In this document: positions 27,106 through 36,528 of the stretch, one piece after another | Numbering within the stretch: the first letter of the stretch is position 1 | How the letters are laid out: the number at the start of each line of letters is the position of its first letter | Origin: Pseudomonadota bacterium | GTDB lineage: Bacteria; Pseudomonadota; Alphaproteobacteria; Rickettsiales; UBA6187 | DNA length: 53,610 nucleotides | NCBI GenBank assembly: GCA_027620075.1 | Contig: JAQCEY010000010.1 | Coordinates: 1-53,610, forward strand | Reading direction: 5' to 3' | Notes under the pieces: generated by a model | Told to the model about the DNA's origin: nothing | The model's database searches: none | What the model saw: the letters and a program-made list of their open reading frames with translations, nothing else | Position numbers and translations under genes: made by a program

Positions 27106-28062
27106 TTATACAACTCCCGCTTTAAGAATATCGTGAATATGCAGCACCCCAACCGGCATTCCATTCTCTACAACAAAAAGGTTAGTTATGGATTTCCCCT
27201 CCATAACACTTAACGCTTTGGAAGCAAGGTCTGTTTTTTTTGCAACCAGAGGGTTTTTAGTCATAACATCATTGACTTTAGCACTAGACAGATTCATTGA
27301 TATATGCCTGCGCAAATCCCCATCGGTAATTATACCCGTTAAGTTGCCCTCTCCATCAATAATACCGACACACCCCAATTTTTTTTCCGTAATTATATTC
27401 AGGGCATCTGACATCAAAGTACCGTCTTTTACTATAGGGATAGCGTCACCGGTATGCATCAGGTTTTCAACCTTTATAAATGCCGAGCCAAGCTTTCCAC
27501 CGGGGTGGAATACATTAAACTCCTCACTTGAAAACCCTCTCCTTTCCAATAATGCAACGGCAAGTATGTCACCTAAGGCAAGCATCATAGTGGTGGAGGT
27601 GGTCGGAGCATTAACGCTACACGCCTCCGGAACCTCCGGAAGAATAAGTGCAACGGTTGCCGCATCTGCCAATATCGATGTTTTCCTTCTAACAACACCG
27701 ACAATAGGAATATCGAACCTTTGGCAATATACGATAATATCTTTTAGCTCCACCGTCTCACCGGAATTTGAAAGCAACATCACCACATCACTTTGTGTAA
27801 CCATTCCCAAATCACCATGGCTTGCCTCCCCCGGATGTACAAAAAGAGCCGGAGTTCCGGTTGAAGCCATTGTTGCGGCTATCTTCCTTGCTATATGACC
27901 GCTTTTGCCCATACCGCTTAATATAACACGCCCCTTTGCATCGCTAAGTAAATTAACGGCTTTTATATAATCCTCGCCCAGCCAATCCTCAATAGCCCTT
28001 AACCCTTCTATCTCTTTTTCAAGGACGGCGATTGCAACTTTTATATCATTATTATTATCCAT
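27106..28062 (-). CDS. kdsD: Arabinose-5-phosphate isomerase (KpsF/GutQ/KdsD type)
   Basis: It interconverts ribulose 5-phosphate and arabinose 5-phosphate, the first step of Kdo synthesis for LPS. The 318-aa product has an N-terminal SIS domain (GRVILSGMGKSGHIARKIAA, HPGEASHGDLG, LLSNSGETVELKDI, then NAPTTSTTMMLALGD) and two C-terminal CBS domains (MHTGDAIPIV, VNDVMTKNPL). The ATG at 28062 has an AGGAAAA Shine-Dalgarno. Upstream in-frame ATGs (28158, 28086, 28080) would add residues foreign to the family. Presence of this gene implies an LPS-bearing outer membrane. Confidence 0.92.
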   Translation of the reverse strand: MDNNNDIKVAIAVLEKEIEGLRAIEDWLGEDYIKAVNLLSDAKGRVILSGMGKSGHIARKIAATMASTGTPALFVHPGEASHGDLGMVTQSDVVMLLSNSGETVELKDIIVYCQRFDIPIVGVVRRKTSILADAATVALILPEVPEACSVNAPTTSTTMMLALGDILAVALLERRGFSSEEFNVFHPGGKLGSAFIKVENLMHTGDAIPIVKDGTLMSDALNIITEKKLGCVGIIDGEGNLTGIITDGDLRRHISMNLSSAKVNDVMTKNPLVAKKTDLASKALSVMEGKSITNLFVVENGMPVGVLHIHDILKAGVV

Positions 28063-28144
28063 ATTTTCCTGTTTTATTTTCATATTCATACCAACGGCAA
28101 AGTAATAAGTTCCATTCTTACACCCGGAAAATTTTTGTGCAAGC

Positions 28145-28176
28145 AAAAAGGGACGCAATATTTTGCGTCCCTTTTT
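28145..28176. terminator. Bidirectional terminator downstream of metE
   Basis: A perfect 14-bp stem (AAAAAGGGACGCAA at 28145-28158 and its complement at 28163-28176) with a 4-nt loop, and T-runs on both strands. It lies 24 nt after the metE stop. Confidence 0.9.
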
Positions 28177-28200
28177 ACACTTTTATTATTAATCATGCTT

Positions 28201-30522
28201 TCAAGAAGCCTGAGCTATCGCTCCGGACTCAATATCGGCTCTAACAGCCTTAGTCGCAGCCACCATCGCTTTTAAAGCAGGCTCAACCTCTTTCCAGCCA
28301 CGGGTTTTAAGACCGCAGTCAGGGTTAACCCATAACTGTTCGACAGTAAGGTTTTTCAAAGCCAGACGCAACAATTCTTCCATTTCCTGCTGACTAGGAA
28401 CGCGAGGGCTATGAATATCATATACGCCCGGTCCTATTTCATTAGGATATTTAAAGCTTGCAAAAGCATCAAGCAGTTCCATTTGCGAACGGGAAGTTTC
28501 AACAGATATAACATCTGCGTCCATTTCACCGATTGACTTAATGATGTCATTGAACTCGGAGTAGCACATATGAGTGTGTATCTGAGTACCGTCTTTAACA
28601 CCCGAAGCACTAAGCCTGAAAGCCTCAACAGCCCATTTCAGATATTCGTTCCACTCACTTTTACGCAAAGGCAGACCTTCACGCAAAGCGGCTTCATCTA
28701 TCTGGATTATCTTAATACCGGCAGATTCAAGGTCAACCACCTCATCACGTATCGCCAAACCTATCTGCTTACAGGTTTCAGAGCGAGGCTGATCATCACG
28801 CACGAAACTCCACTGCAATATAGTAACCGGTCCTGTTAACATGCCTTTCATATATTTATCGGTTTGTTCCTGAGAGAATTTAGCCCAATCTACGGTCATA
28901 GGCTTGTCACGAGAAACATCGCCGAAGATTACCGGAGGCTTCACACAACGTGAGCCATAGCTTTGCACCCAGCCAAACTTAGTGAAAGCAAAACCGTTCA
29001 ACTGCTCTCCGAAATATTCCACCATGTCGTTTCTTTCAAACTCACCGTGAACAAGGATATCAATTCCGCACTTCTCTTGGAATCTGATACAACGAACAGT
29101 CTCCTCTCTAAGGAATTTGTCATATTGTTCAGATGTTAGCTCGCCGCTCTTAAACTTAGCACGCTGCGCCCTCACCTCTTGAGTTTGAGGGAAAGAGCCT
29201 ATAGTTGTCGTAGGCAATACGGGCATATCTATTTCTTTACGCTGTACTTTAGCACGTTCCTTATAAGGGGACTTGCGGGAGAACATGGCTTGCGTTACTG
29301 ACGATGCACGTTTTTTAACCTCATCATTATGAATACGTTTAGAAGTTTTTCTGTTCTGATGGGCTTTAGCGTTTTCTTCTAAAATCGCACATACCGAATC
29401 TTCACCCTCATTAACAGCTTTTGTAAGTACGGATATTTCTTTCACTTTCTGACGGGCAAACGATAGCCATGACTTTATCTCTTCGTCTAACTCAACTTCG
29501 CTATCAAGGTCAACCGGAGAATGTAGCAATGAACAGCTAGGAGCAATAATTACATTCTCACTACCTACTTTTTCTACAGCTTTATTAATGATTTTAAGTG
29601 ACTGTGCAAAATTATTTTTCCAGATATTGCGTCCGTCAACTACACCTAAAGATATCTTAACGTTTTTGCCTATTTTTGTCAGAACATCATCTAACTGCTC
29701 GGGAGAACGCACAAGATCAATATGTAAAGAGTTCACAGGAAGTTTAACCGCTATATCAAGATTATCCTTCAACCCGCCGAAATAAGTAGTAAGTTGCGTT
29801 TCAATTCCGGCAGAAGATGCAGCAGAAGCTATTGCTGCAAATGCCGTTTTATATGCATCACGCACATTATCTTCCAAATCAAGAACAAGGCAAGGTTCGT
29901 CAATTTGAATCCAATCCGCACCAAGCTCACCCAATTTTGAAATGATGGCCTCGTAGACAGGAAGGAGCTTAGGTAGCAAATCAATCCGGTCGAAGCCTTC
30001 GTCATGAGTTTTACCGAGCACAAGAAAAGAAACAGGCCCAAGAATAACGGGACGTGTTTGAATTCCTAACGCTTTAGCTTCTTTATATTCATCAAATATC
30101 TTAGACGAAGACAATGCGAACTCCTGCCCTTTAGAAAATTCAGGCACTATATAGTGGTAGTTTGTGTCAAACCACTTAGTCATTTCCATGGCTTTAACGT
30201 CCAGACCGTCCTTTTGAGCTCCTCTTGCCATTGCAAAATACGTATTAAGGCTTACATCACCGCCGTTATGTTTATACCTTTGAGGAACCGCACCTACCAG
30301 TGCTATCATGTCAAGCACCTGATCATATAACGAAAAATCATTTGAAGGTATCACATCAAGACCCGACTGTTTTTGATACTCCCAATTTTCCGAACGGATA
30401 TCCGAAGCAGCAGCTTTCAGTTCTTCCTGATTTAGCTCACCTTTCCAATATGCCTCTACGGCTTTTTTCAATTCTCTTTTAGCTCCGATTCTTGGAAAAC
30501 CAAGATTTGCCGATATAGCCAT
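28201..30522 (-). CDS. metE: Cobalamin-independent methionine synthase
   Basis: It transfers a methyl group from 5-methyltetrahydropteroyltriglutamate to homocysteine. The 773-aa length is right for MetE. The N-terminal domain starts ANLGFPRIGAKRELKKAVEAYW. The C-terminal domain has LPTTTIGSFPQTQEVR near 434, and the zinc ligands are visible in THMCYSEF (His, Cys) and VNPDCGLKTR (Cys). It has a strong AGGAGA Shine-Dalgarno and its own terminator. No SAM or cobalamin riboswitch was recognised upstream. Its presence suggests methionine can be made without vitamin B12. Confidence 0.96.
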   Translation of the reverse strand: MAISANLGFPRIGAKRELKKAVEAYWKGELNQEELKAAASDIRSENWEYQKQSGLDVIPSNDFSLYDQVLDMIALVGAVPQRYKHNGGDVSLNTYFAMARGAQKDGLDVKAMEMTKWFDTNYHYIVPEFSKGQEFALSSSKIFDEYKEAKALGIQTRPVILGPVSFLVLGKTHDEGFDRIDLLPKLLPVYEAIISKLGELGADWIQIDEPCLVLDLEDNVRDAYKTAFAAIASAASSAGIETQLTTYFGGLKDNLDIAVKLPVNSLHIDLVRSPEQLDDVLTKIGKNVKISLGVVDGRNIWKNNFAQSLKIINKAVEKVGSENVIIAPSCSLLHSPVDLDSEVELDEEIKSWLSFARQKVKEISVLTKAVNEGEDSVCAILEENAKAHQNRKTSKRIHNDEVKKRASSVTQAMFSRKSPYKERAKVQRKEIDMPVLPTTTIGSFPQTQEVRAQRAKFKSGELTSEQYDKFLREETVRCIRFQEKCGIDILVHGEFERNDMVEYFGEQLNGFAFTKFGWVQSYGSRCVKPPVIFGDVSRDKPMTVDWAKFSQEQTDKYMKGMLTGPVTILQWSFVRDDQPRSETCKQIGLAIRDEVVDLESAGIKIIQIDEAALREGLPLRKSEWNEYLKWAVEAFRLSASGVKDGTQIHTHMCYSEFNDIIKSIGEMDADVISVETSRSQMELLDAFASFKYPNEIGPGVYDIHSPRVPSQQEMEELLRLALKNLTVEQLWVNPDCGLKTRGWKEVEPALKAMVAATKAVRADIESGAIAQAS

Positions 30523-30760
30523 TATTCTCTCCTAAAACTTAATTACCATCCTTCAACAATTCCCCATAGTCTACAAGGGGATACAACTTTATATAGGCTT
30601 TTTAGAAAATTACCAGAAATAAATAAGAAAACTACAAGATTTTAATTACAAAAAGCAGCAAGAAACCTCACAAAACGGCTATTTCCATGAAGTTAAAAAC
30701 TTATCCACAACATATTCAAAACGCACCGGCAAAAACTCTTTCATTAATAACATCTCGGGT

Positions 30761-30866
30761 ATAGTCTTATGTCCCCCGAAGATATCGGATTTGGAGATAC
30801 GAAGCTCATGTAAAAAACTTCAACATGAAGTTTTTAGAGCAACTTGGACTTTTCCACTAAGACTAT
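30761..30866. ncRNA. Candidate structured RNA element
   Basis: Outer arms ATAGTCTTA (30761-30769) and TAAGACTAT (30858-30866) are perfect complements. Inside are GTCC and GGAC (30846-30849), then GCTC (30804-30807) and GAGC (30837-30840), and an apical 9-bp stem 30813-30821/30827-30835 with an AACAT loop. The helices nest without conflict. It matches no family I recognise and could be an RNA on either strand or a DNA repeat. Confidence 0.35.
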
Positions 30867-30898
30867 TAAGCATAAAATGTGCGTAAACCACTTAAAAA

Positions 30899-30914
30899 AA
30901 ACAATATGTAGTAT
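30899..30914 (+). promoter_or_regulatory. Candidate NrdR box 1
   Basis: AAACAATATGTAGTAT agrees with the NrdR consensus ACACWATATMTWGTGT at 13 of 16 positions. It lies upstream of nrdAB, the classic NrdR target. Confidence 0.35.
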
Positions 30915-30953
30915 GGTCAAGGTTTTTTTTACACAAAATGTGCATTTTTATAG

Positions 30954-30981
30954 TAGACAATAGATGCGTTTTTGCTAGAAT
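30954..30981 (+). promoter_or_regulatory. Candidate nrdA promoter
   Basis: TAGACA (30954-30959) and TAGAAT (30976-30981) are separated by 16 nt, about 105 nt upstream of the nrdA ATG and between the two NrdR-like boxes. Confidence 0.4.
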
Positions 30982-31028
30982 ATCTTCAGTAGCAAAATAC
31001 GACATGTAGTCATTATAAACCTAAATGT

Positions 31029-31044
31029 ACACTATATGCTGTAT
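31029..31044 (+). promoter_or_regulatory. Candidate NrdR box 2
   Basis: ACACTATATGCTGTAT matches 13 of 16 positions of the NrdR consensus and lies about 40 nt upstream of the nrdA start. Its 130-nt distance from box 1 is greater than typical NrdR pairs, which weakens the call. Confidence 0.35.
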
Positions 31045-31085
31045 CGTCTGTTATTAATTTTTTTAGGTAGCTAAGGTAAAAAAGG

Positions 31086-32930
31086 ATGAGGGATATGGGC
31101 GTAGAAATTAATTCAATCTGCATAGATAATTCTAAAGACAACAACCTTACGGAGTTTGGAAAGGCCGTTCTTGCCGACCGTTATTTATTGCCGGGAGAGA
31201 CTTACCAGACATTATTCGCACGTGTTTCGGCATATTACGGTGATGACAAAGAGCACGCTCAAAGATTATATGATTATATGAGCGACCTGTGGTTTATGCC
31301 TGCAACCCCTATACTTAGCAACGGCGGTACGAAAAGAGGTTTGCCTATTTCGTGCTTTTTAAATGAAACCGAAGACAGCCTGAACGGCATAGTAGACCTG
31401 TGGAATGAAAATGTATGGCTGGCGGCTCGTGGCGGCGGCATAGGAAGCTACTGGGGCAATCTGAGGGCAATCGGTGAAACGGTGCGGGGCAACGGCAAAA
31501 CATCGGGTGTTGTGCCGTTTATAAGAGTGCAGGACTCCCTTACTCTGGCAATTTCGCAAGGCTCTTTAAGAAGGGGAAGCTCTGCCGTTTATCTGCCGGT
31601 ATGGCACCCTGAAATAGAAGAATTTATTGATATAAGAAGACCTACGGGCGGCGACCCCAACAGAAAAGCATTGAACATTCACCATGCGGTTGTAATACCT
31701 GATGATTTCATGAAGGCCGTAGAGCGTGACGATATATGGGAGCTTCGCAGCCCTAAAGATCACTCGGTAATTTCTATTATGAAAGCCCGTGACCTTTGGA
31801 TAAAGATACTTACCGCAAGATTAGAAACCGGTGAGCCTTACCTGCTATTTATAGATAATGTTAATAAAAACGTTCCGGAGTCGTATAAGAGGCTTGGTCT
31901 GAAAGTAAAAACATCTAACTTATGCAGCGAGATAACTTTAGCGACAGGTTATGACCACCACGAAAAGGAGCGCACTGCAGTTTGCTGCCTTTCTTCGCTG
32001 AATCTTGAAAGATATGACGAGTGGTGTGACAATACTTTATTTATCACAGACATTATGAGAATGCTCGATAACGTTCTACAGGACTTTATTGACACGGCTC
32101 CCCCGTCTATGTACAAAGCCTCTTACTCTGCCTCTCGTGAACGCAGCATAGGACTTGGCGTTATGGGCTTTCACTCTTTCCTTCAGGCAAAGAGCATACC
32201 TATGGAATCTGTAATGGCAAAAGTCTGGAATAGCAAGATGTTCAAACACATACGAGCAGAAGCTGATAAAGCATCTGAACTTCTAGCGGAAGAGCGCGGT
32301 GCTTGCCCTGATGCCGAAGAAGTCGGTCTGATGGAGCGTTTTACTCATAAACTTTCCATAGCCCCTACAGCTTCCATATCGATTATTTGCGGCAACTCCT
32401 CACCGGGTATTGAGCCTTATGCGGCAAATAGCTTTACGCAAAAAACGCTTACCGGCTCTTTTGTAGTGAGGAATAAAAACCTTAAAAAGCTTTTAGGAGA
32501 AAAGGGGCAGGATAATGATGAAACATGGTCTTCAATAGCTACGCATGAAGGCTCGGTACAGCAACTTGACTTCCTGACCGATGAGGAAAAAGATGTTTAC
32601 AAAACATCTGTTGAGGTTGACCAGCGTTGGGTAATAGAACACGCGGCAGATAGAACGCCTTATATTTGTCAGGCACAGTCGGTTAACGTTTTCCTGCCGG
32701 GTGACGTGCATAAAAGCGAGTTGCACGATATCCACTATCAGGCGTGGAAGAAGGGATTAAAAAGCCTTTATTATTGTCGCTCCACATCAATTCAGCGTGC
32801 CGAGAAGGTTTCTCACAAAGTTCCTGATATTGCGGCAATGGTGGCAGCAGCCGTCGGAGTTGAAATTGAGAACGATGTCGAGCAAAAAAGTAATAAAATG
32901 GAATATGATGAGTGCTTGGCTTGTCAGTAA
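31086..32930 (+). CDS. nrdA: Class I ribonucleotide reductase, alpha subunit
   Basis: It reduces ribonucleoside diphosphates to deoxyribonucleotides. The 614-aa protein is shorter than the roughly 760-aa enterobacterial form because the N-terminal ATP-cone is missing, so dATP control through that cone is unlikely. Active-site residues are visible: LPISCFL (first redox Cys), SNLCSEI (Asn, radical Cys, Glu) near 280, TAVCCLSSLNL (second redox Cys), and the C-terminal swinging-tail cysteines in ECLACQ. GNSSPGIEPYAAN is the conserved PPI-region variant. AAGG precedes the ATG by about 8 nt. Operon with nrdB. Confidence 0.94.
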   Translation: MRDMGVEINSICIDNSKDNNLTEFGKAVLADRYLLPGETYQTLFARVSAYYGDDKEHAQRLYDYMSDLWFMPATPILSNGGTKRGLPISCFLNETEDSLNGIVDLWNENVWLAARGGGIGSYWGNLRAIGETVRGNGKTSGVVPFIRVQDSLTLAISQGSLRRGSSAVYLPVWHPEIEEFIDIRRPTGGDPNRKALNIHHAVVIPDDFMKAVERDDIWELRSPKDHSVISIMKARDLWIKILTARLETGEPYLLFIDNVNKNVPESYKRLGLKVKTSNLCSEITLATGYDHHEKERTAVCCLSSLNLERYDEWCDNTLFITDIMRMLDNVLQDFIDTAPPSMYKASYSASRERSIGLGVMGFHSFLQAKSIPMESVMAKVWNSKMFKHIRAEADKASELLAEERGACPDAEEVGLMERFTHKLSIAPTASISIICGNSSPGIEPYAANSFTQKTLTGSFVVRNKNLKKLLGEKGQDNDETWSSIATHEGSVQQLDFLTDEEKDVYKTSVEVDQRWVIEHAADRTPYICQAQSVNVFLPGDVHKSELHDIHYQAWKKGLKSLYYCRSTSIQRAEKVSHKVPDIAAMVAAAVGVEIENDVEQKSNKMEYDECLACQ

Positions 32931-32957
32931 AACTTCAGAATCTGAAAGGTAATAACG

Positions 32958-33968
32958 ATGTCCCTATTAAATGCAAAACCTATATATAAACCGTTTCAAT
33001 ATCCATGGGCATATGAGGCTTGGCATACGCAACAAAAAATTCACTGGTTGCCGGAAGAAATTCCGATGGGTGACGATGTAAAAGACTGGCGTTACAATAT
33101 AACGGAAACCGAGCGTCACTTGCTGACCCAGATATTCCGTTTTTTCACTCAGGCTGATATTGAAGTGAATAACTGCTATATGAAGCACTACTCACAGGTT
33201 TTCCAGCCGACTGAAATTCAGATGATGCTTTCTGCATTTTCAAATATGGAAACAATACATATTGCCGCCTACTCTCACCTGTTGGACACAATCGGTATGC
33301 CTGAGGCAGAATATATGGCTTTCATGAAATATAAGGAAATGAAAGACAAATACGACTATATGCAGGAATTTAATGTAAGCAGCAAAAAAGACATTGCAAA
33401 AACTCTGGCGGTTTTCGGTGCGTTCACGGAAGGATTACAGCTTTTTGCATCATTTGCTATCCTGCTTAATTTCCCTCGTCATAACAAAATGAAAGGCATG
33501 GGGCAAGTTGTTACATGGTCTGTACGTGATGAAAGTTTGCACTGCAACTCTATAATACGCTTATTCAAAACATTTTTAGACGAAAATCCGGAGGTTTGGA
33601 CAGAAGACTTAAAGCGAGAACTTTATGTTGCATGTTCCACTATTATCTCACATGAGGACGCTTTTATCGACCTTGCATTTGAAATGGGCGATATTGAAGG
33701 ACTAACCGCTGATGATGTAAAAAAATATATCCGATATATTGGTGATAGGAGATTATTACAATTAGGCTTACAGTCTATGCATAAAATCGAAAAGAACCCT
33801 CTTCCTTGGATTGATGAAATATTAAACGGCGTTGAACATGCTAATTTCTTTGAAAACAGAGTGACCGAATACACAAAGGCAGCCACTCGGGGAACATGGG
33901 AAGATGCTTTTTCAGGAATTGATTCCCAAAATGCGAGTAATAAAGAACTAAAGACTGAAGACGCTTAA
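32958..33968 (+). CDS. nrdB: Class I ribonucleotide reductase, beta subunit
   Basis: It supplies the radical to NrdA. The 336-aa ferritin-like protein has the metal ligands and radical tyrosine in METIHIAAYSHLLDT near 95-110 (Glu, His, Tyr), the second-helix ligands in FGAFTEGLQLFASFA, and VRDESLHCNSIIRLF with Glu and His. The tyrosine at the NrdB Tyr122 position is present, so an ordinary Tyr-radical enzyme is expected. It begins 27 nt after nrdA with an AAAGGT Shine-Dalgarno. Confidence 0.95.
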   Translation: MSLLNAKPIYKPFQYPWAYEAWHTQQKIHWLPEEIPMGDDVKDWRYNITETERHLLTQIFRFFTQADIEVNNCYMKHYSQVFQPTEIQMMLSAFSNMETIHIAAYSHLLDTIGMPEAEYMAFMKYKEMKDKYDYMQEFNVSSKKDIAKTLAVFGAFTEGLQLFASFAILLNFPRHNKMKGMGQVVTWSVRDESLHCNSIIRLFKTFLDENPEVWTEDLKRELYVACSTIISHEDAFIDLAFEMGDIEGLTADDVKKYIRYIGDRRLLQLGLQSMHKIEKNPLPWIDEILNGVEHANFFENRVTEYTKAATRGTWEDAFSGIDSQNASNKELKTEDA

Positions 33969-33982
33969 TAAATTTATACAAA

Positions 33983-34020
33983 TTTAAACCCCTCGCTCGC
34001 ATGTGGGCAAGGGGTTTAAA
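33983..34020. terminator. Terminator after nrdB (bidirectional-type hairpin)
   Basis: A perfect 11-bp stem (TTTAAACCCCT at 33983-33993 with its complement at 34010-34020) lies 14 nt after the nrdB stop. An inner GCTC/GGGC helix extends it. T-runs are short. Confidence 0.65.
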
Positions 34021-34053
34021 AATAAAGAACATTTGAGAACTTTACGCCCTTTA

Positions 34054-34080
34054 CAAAACACTTTGTGTTTTATCTCTCCT
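34054..34080. repeat. Palindromic repeat between nrdB and gltA
   Basis: AAAACAC-TTT-GTGTTTT is followed by a TCTCTCC stretch. The minus strand of 2104-2143 has the same order (AAAACAC-TTC-GTGTTTTA then CTCTCCC). It is probably a dispersed intergenic repeat near the end of convergent genes. Confidence 0.5.
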
Positions 34081-34086
34081 TCACCT

Positions 34087-35391
34087 TTATCTGCTACTTA
34101 TCGCTTTATATTTTCTAAGCTTAGCACCTGTATATAGCTGCCTTGGACGACCGATTTTCTGAGACGGGTCTTCGACCATTTCTTTCCACTGAGCAACCCA
34201 GCCTGCGGTTCTGGCTATTGCGAACATAACCGTAAACATGGCAGATGGAATCCCCATGGCCTTATAGATAATGCCGGAATAGAAATCCACGTTAGGATAT
34301 AGCTTTCTATCAATAAAATATTTATCGGTAAGAGCGATTTCCTCTAGTTTTTGGGCAATATCCAGCATAGGAGTATCTTTTCTGCCTAGCTCTTTTAGCA
34401 CTTCATGACACGCTTTTCTTAACACCGATGCACGCGGATCATAATTTTTATACACCCTGTGACCGAAGCCCATAAGCCTGAAAGGATCGTCCTTATCTTT
34501 CGCACGCTTAATGAACTCGGGAATATTTTTCATATCGCCGATTTCTTCAAGCATATTTATCACCGCCTCGTTAGCCCCCCCGTGGGCAGGTCCCCAAAGT
34601 GACGCTATACCGGCTCCGACACAGGCAAAAGGGTTAGCTCCCGATGAACCTGCAAGCCTTACCGTTGAGGTAGAAGCATTTTGCTCATGATCGGCATGTA
34701 AAATAAATATCATATCCATAGCCTTAGCCAAAACAGGATTTATCTGATATTTCTCCGCCGGAACCGCAAATAGCATATTTAAGAAGTTTGCAGAAAAATC
34801 CAAATCATTTCTAGGGTATATAAACGGCTGTCCGATAGAGTATTTATAAGCCATTGCAGCCAATGTCGGTATCTTGGCTATCATACGGTGTGCCGCTATA
34901 TCACGCTGTTCGGGATCAAATATATCTATTGAATCGTGGTAAAACGCAGAAAGAGATGAGAACGCCCCCGACATAATAGCCATAGGGTGGGCAGCTCTCG
35001 GATAGCCCCGATACATGAATTGCAACTGTTCATGTACCATTGTATGTTCTGTTATTTTTCTTGAAAATTCCTTAAATTGCTTTTTATCAGGTAGCTCACC
35101 GTATAATAGTAGGTAACACACTTCAAGATAGTTACTTTTTGATGCCAGTTCGGATATCTCGTAGCCTCTGTACCTTAATATTCCTTTTTCACCGTCAATA
35201 TATGTAATTTTTGACTGGCACGAGGCGGTAGACATAAATCCCGGATCGTACGTAAATACATCAGCCTCTTTGTACAATGAAGCCACATCAATAACGCTAG
35301 GTCCTTCAGTACCCTTTAGAACCGGGAATTCTAACTCCTTTTTCGTACCTGAGATGATTAATTTTGCCGTCTTAGCTGTCTTAGTAGTCAT
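34087..35391 (-). CDS. gltA: Citrate synthase
   Basis: It condenses oxaloacetate and acetyl-CoA in the TCA cycle. The 434-aa protein is the proteobacterial hexameric type. Active-site segments are visible: [22 protein letters not shown] cut at its first His, [12 protein letters not shown] (catalytic His), and [14 protein letters not shown], then PNVDFYSGI (catalytic Asp). The ATG at 35391 follows AGGAAAGG and is preferred to an ATG at 35421, which lacks a Shine-Dalgarno. Confidence 0.96.
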   Translation of the reverse strand: MTTKTAKTAKLIISGTKKELEFPVLKGTEGPSVIDVASLYKEADVFTYDPGFMSTASCQSKITYIDGEKGILRYRGYEISELASKSNYLEVCYLLLYGELPDKKQFKEFSRKITEHTMVHEQLQFMYRGYPRAAHPMAIMSGAFSSLSAFYHDSIDIFDPEQRDIAAHRMIAKIPTLAAMAYKYSIGQPFIYPRNDLDFSANFLNMLFAVPAEKYQINPVLAKAMDMIFILHADHEQNASTSTVRLAGSSGANPFACVGAGIASLWGPAHGGANEAVINMLEEIGDMKNIPEFIKRAKDKDDPFRLMGFGHRVYKNYDPRASVLRKACHEVLKELGRKDTPMLDIAQKLEEIALTDKYFIDRKLYPNVDFYSGIIYKAMGIPSAMFTVMFAIARTAGWVAQWKEMVEDPSQKIGRPRQLYTGAKLRKYKAISSR

Positions 35392-35550
35392 GACCTTTCC
35401 TATTGTTGCATTGCGATACATTCACTTTGTACAACAAACGCCATCATGAGTCTATAGTCAACAACAAATAAAAAAAAATACGGTAACCGGATAATTTTTT
35501 ATGAAGCATTCGCCAATTGCCAAAGGTAATTACAGGGTAATTTCATAGAG

Positions 35551-35585
35551 ATCGCCCTATAATTTGCCTCGCAAATTCGGGCGAT
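35551..35585. repeat. Double palindrome upstream of gltA
   Basis: ATCGCCC (35551-35557) pairs with GGGCGAT (35579-35585), and inside it AATTTGC pairs with GCAAATT around CTC. Together with the left end of the IS5-family element it accounts for the 322-base gap 35392-35713. No gene is seen there. Confidence 0.55.
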
Positions 35586-35632
35586 GACGTAAATGAATTT
35601 GGAATTTTTTATAGATAATAAGGCAAAAAAAA

Positions 35633-36499
35633 GACCCTTTATTAGATAGTGTAGTCACGAGATAAAATTTATGTTATATTGTTTTCCTATAAATCCAAGT
35701 AGGAGAAATTTTTATGATACTTGCCCATCGTCGACATGATATATCTGATAGAGTATGGAGTCTTCTGGAGCCCAACCTACCCGGCCGCAAAGGCACGTGG
35801 GGTGGAATTGCCAAGGATAATCGCCAGTTTATAAATTCTGTATTTTGGATACTTCGTACAGGATCGCCTTGGCGCGATCTTCCGCCAGATTACGGCAACC
35901 GGAGCAATGTACATCGCCGTTTTATACGCTGGCGTGACGCCGGAATCTGGGAGAAATTACTTGAGCAACTGGTTGAATCCCCTGATTTTGAATGGCTAAT
36001 GGTTGATGCCAGCCACATAAAAGTGCATCCACATGCAGCAGGAGCAAGGGGCGGAAATCAGGAAATGAGCCGCACAAAAGGGGGCTCAACACAAAGCTAC
36101 ACTTGGCCGTGGATGCGCTTGGTATGCCGGTCAGAATTATTATTACGCAAGGTACCACAGCAGATTGCACGCAAGCTGGTCGCCTAATTGAGGGAATAAA
36201 TGCGGAGTATTTATTTGCGGACAAGGCTTATGATACCAATGAAATTCTGGAAATAGCCGGAAAGCATGGCATCAAGCTAGTAATTCCGCCTAAATCAAAC
36301 CGAAAAATCCAGAGGGAGTATGACGAAGAGCTCTATAAATTACGCCACCTTGTCGAAAACGCCTTCCTGCATCTTAAGCGTTGGTGCGGTATTGCAACAA
36401 GATATGCCAAAAACTCAGCGTCATTCCTTGCTGCCGTGCAAATTAGATGTATCGCTCTCTGGGTGCAAATCTCGTGACTACACTATCTAGTAAAGGATC
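35633..36499 (+). mobile_element. IS5-family (IS427-like) insertion sequence
   Basis: An 867-bp element bounded by 31-bp inverted repeats (35633-35663 and 36469-36499) that differ at two positions; five A/T pairs outside extend the symmetry. It encodes one transposase split over two frames. It lies between gltA and the bactofilin gene and does not break either. Confidence 0.85.
35714..36477 (+). CDS. IS5-family transposase in two overlapping frames
   Basis: A DDE transposase. The first frame (35714-36187) carries the N-terminal part, starting HRRHDISDRVWSLLEPNLPG and reaching LMVDASHIKVHPHAAGARGG with the first catalytic Asp. Its family sequence ends at about 36085, after which that frame is out of register. 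The second frame continues with LNTKLHLAVDALGMPVR, LFADKAYDTNEIL (second Asp) and the HLVENAFLHLKRW segment with the catalytic Glu, stopping at 36477. The join needs a -1 shift at AAAAGGGGG (36076-36084). Many IS5/IS427 members make transposase this way, so it may be functional rather than broken. Confidence 0.82.
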
Positions 36500-36528
36500 T
36501 TTTTAAACAAAACATACAAAAACTTACT

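Larger units (their letters stand above)
30523..31085. other. Divergent intergenic region between metE and nrdA
   Basis: A 563-base non-coding stretch. It holds a nested inverted-repeat structure at 30761-30866, a pair of AAAATGTGC direct repeats (30874-30882 and 30935-30943), two imperfect NrdR-box-like sites, and a sigma70-like promoter for nrdA. No open reading frame worth calling is seen. Confidence 0.7.

Noticed and set aside
30523-30760. SAM or cobalamin riboswitch upstream of metE
   Set aside because: I could not find the conserved core of either class in the minus-strand leader.
30761-30866. RNase P RNA or 6S RNA
   Set aside because: A GTGGAAAAGTCC stretch recalls RNase P P4, but the element is far too short and lacks the partner motif; the 6S layout is also absent.
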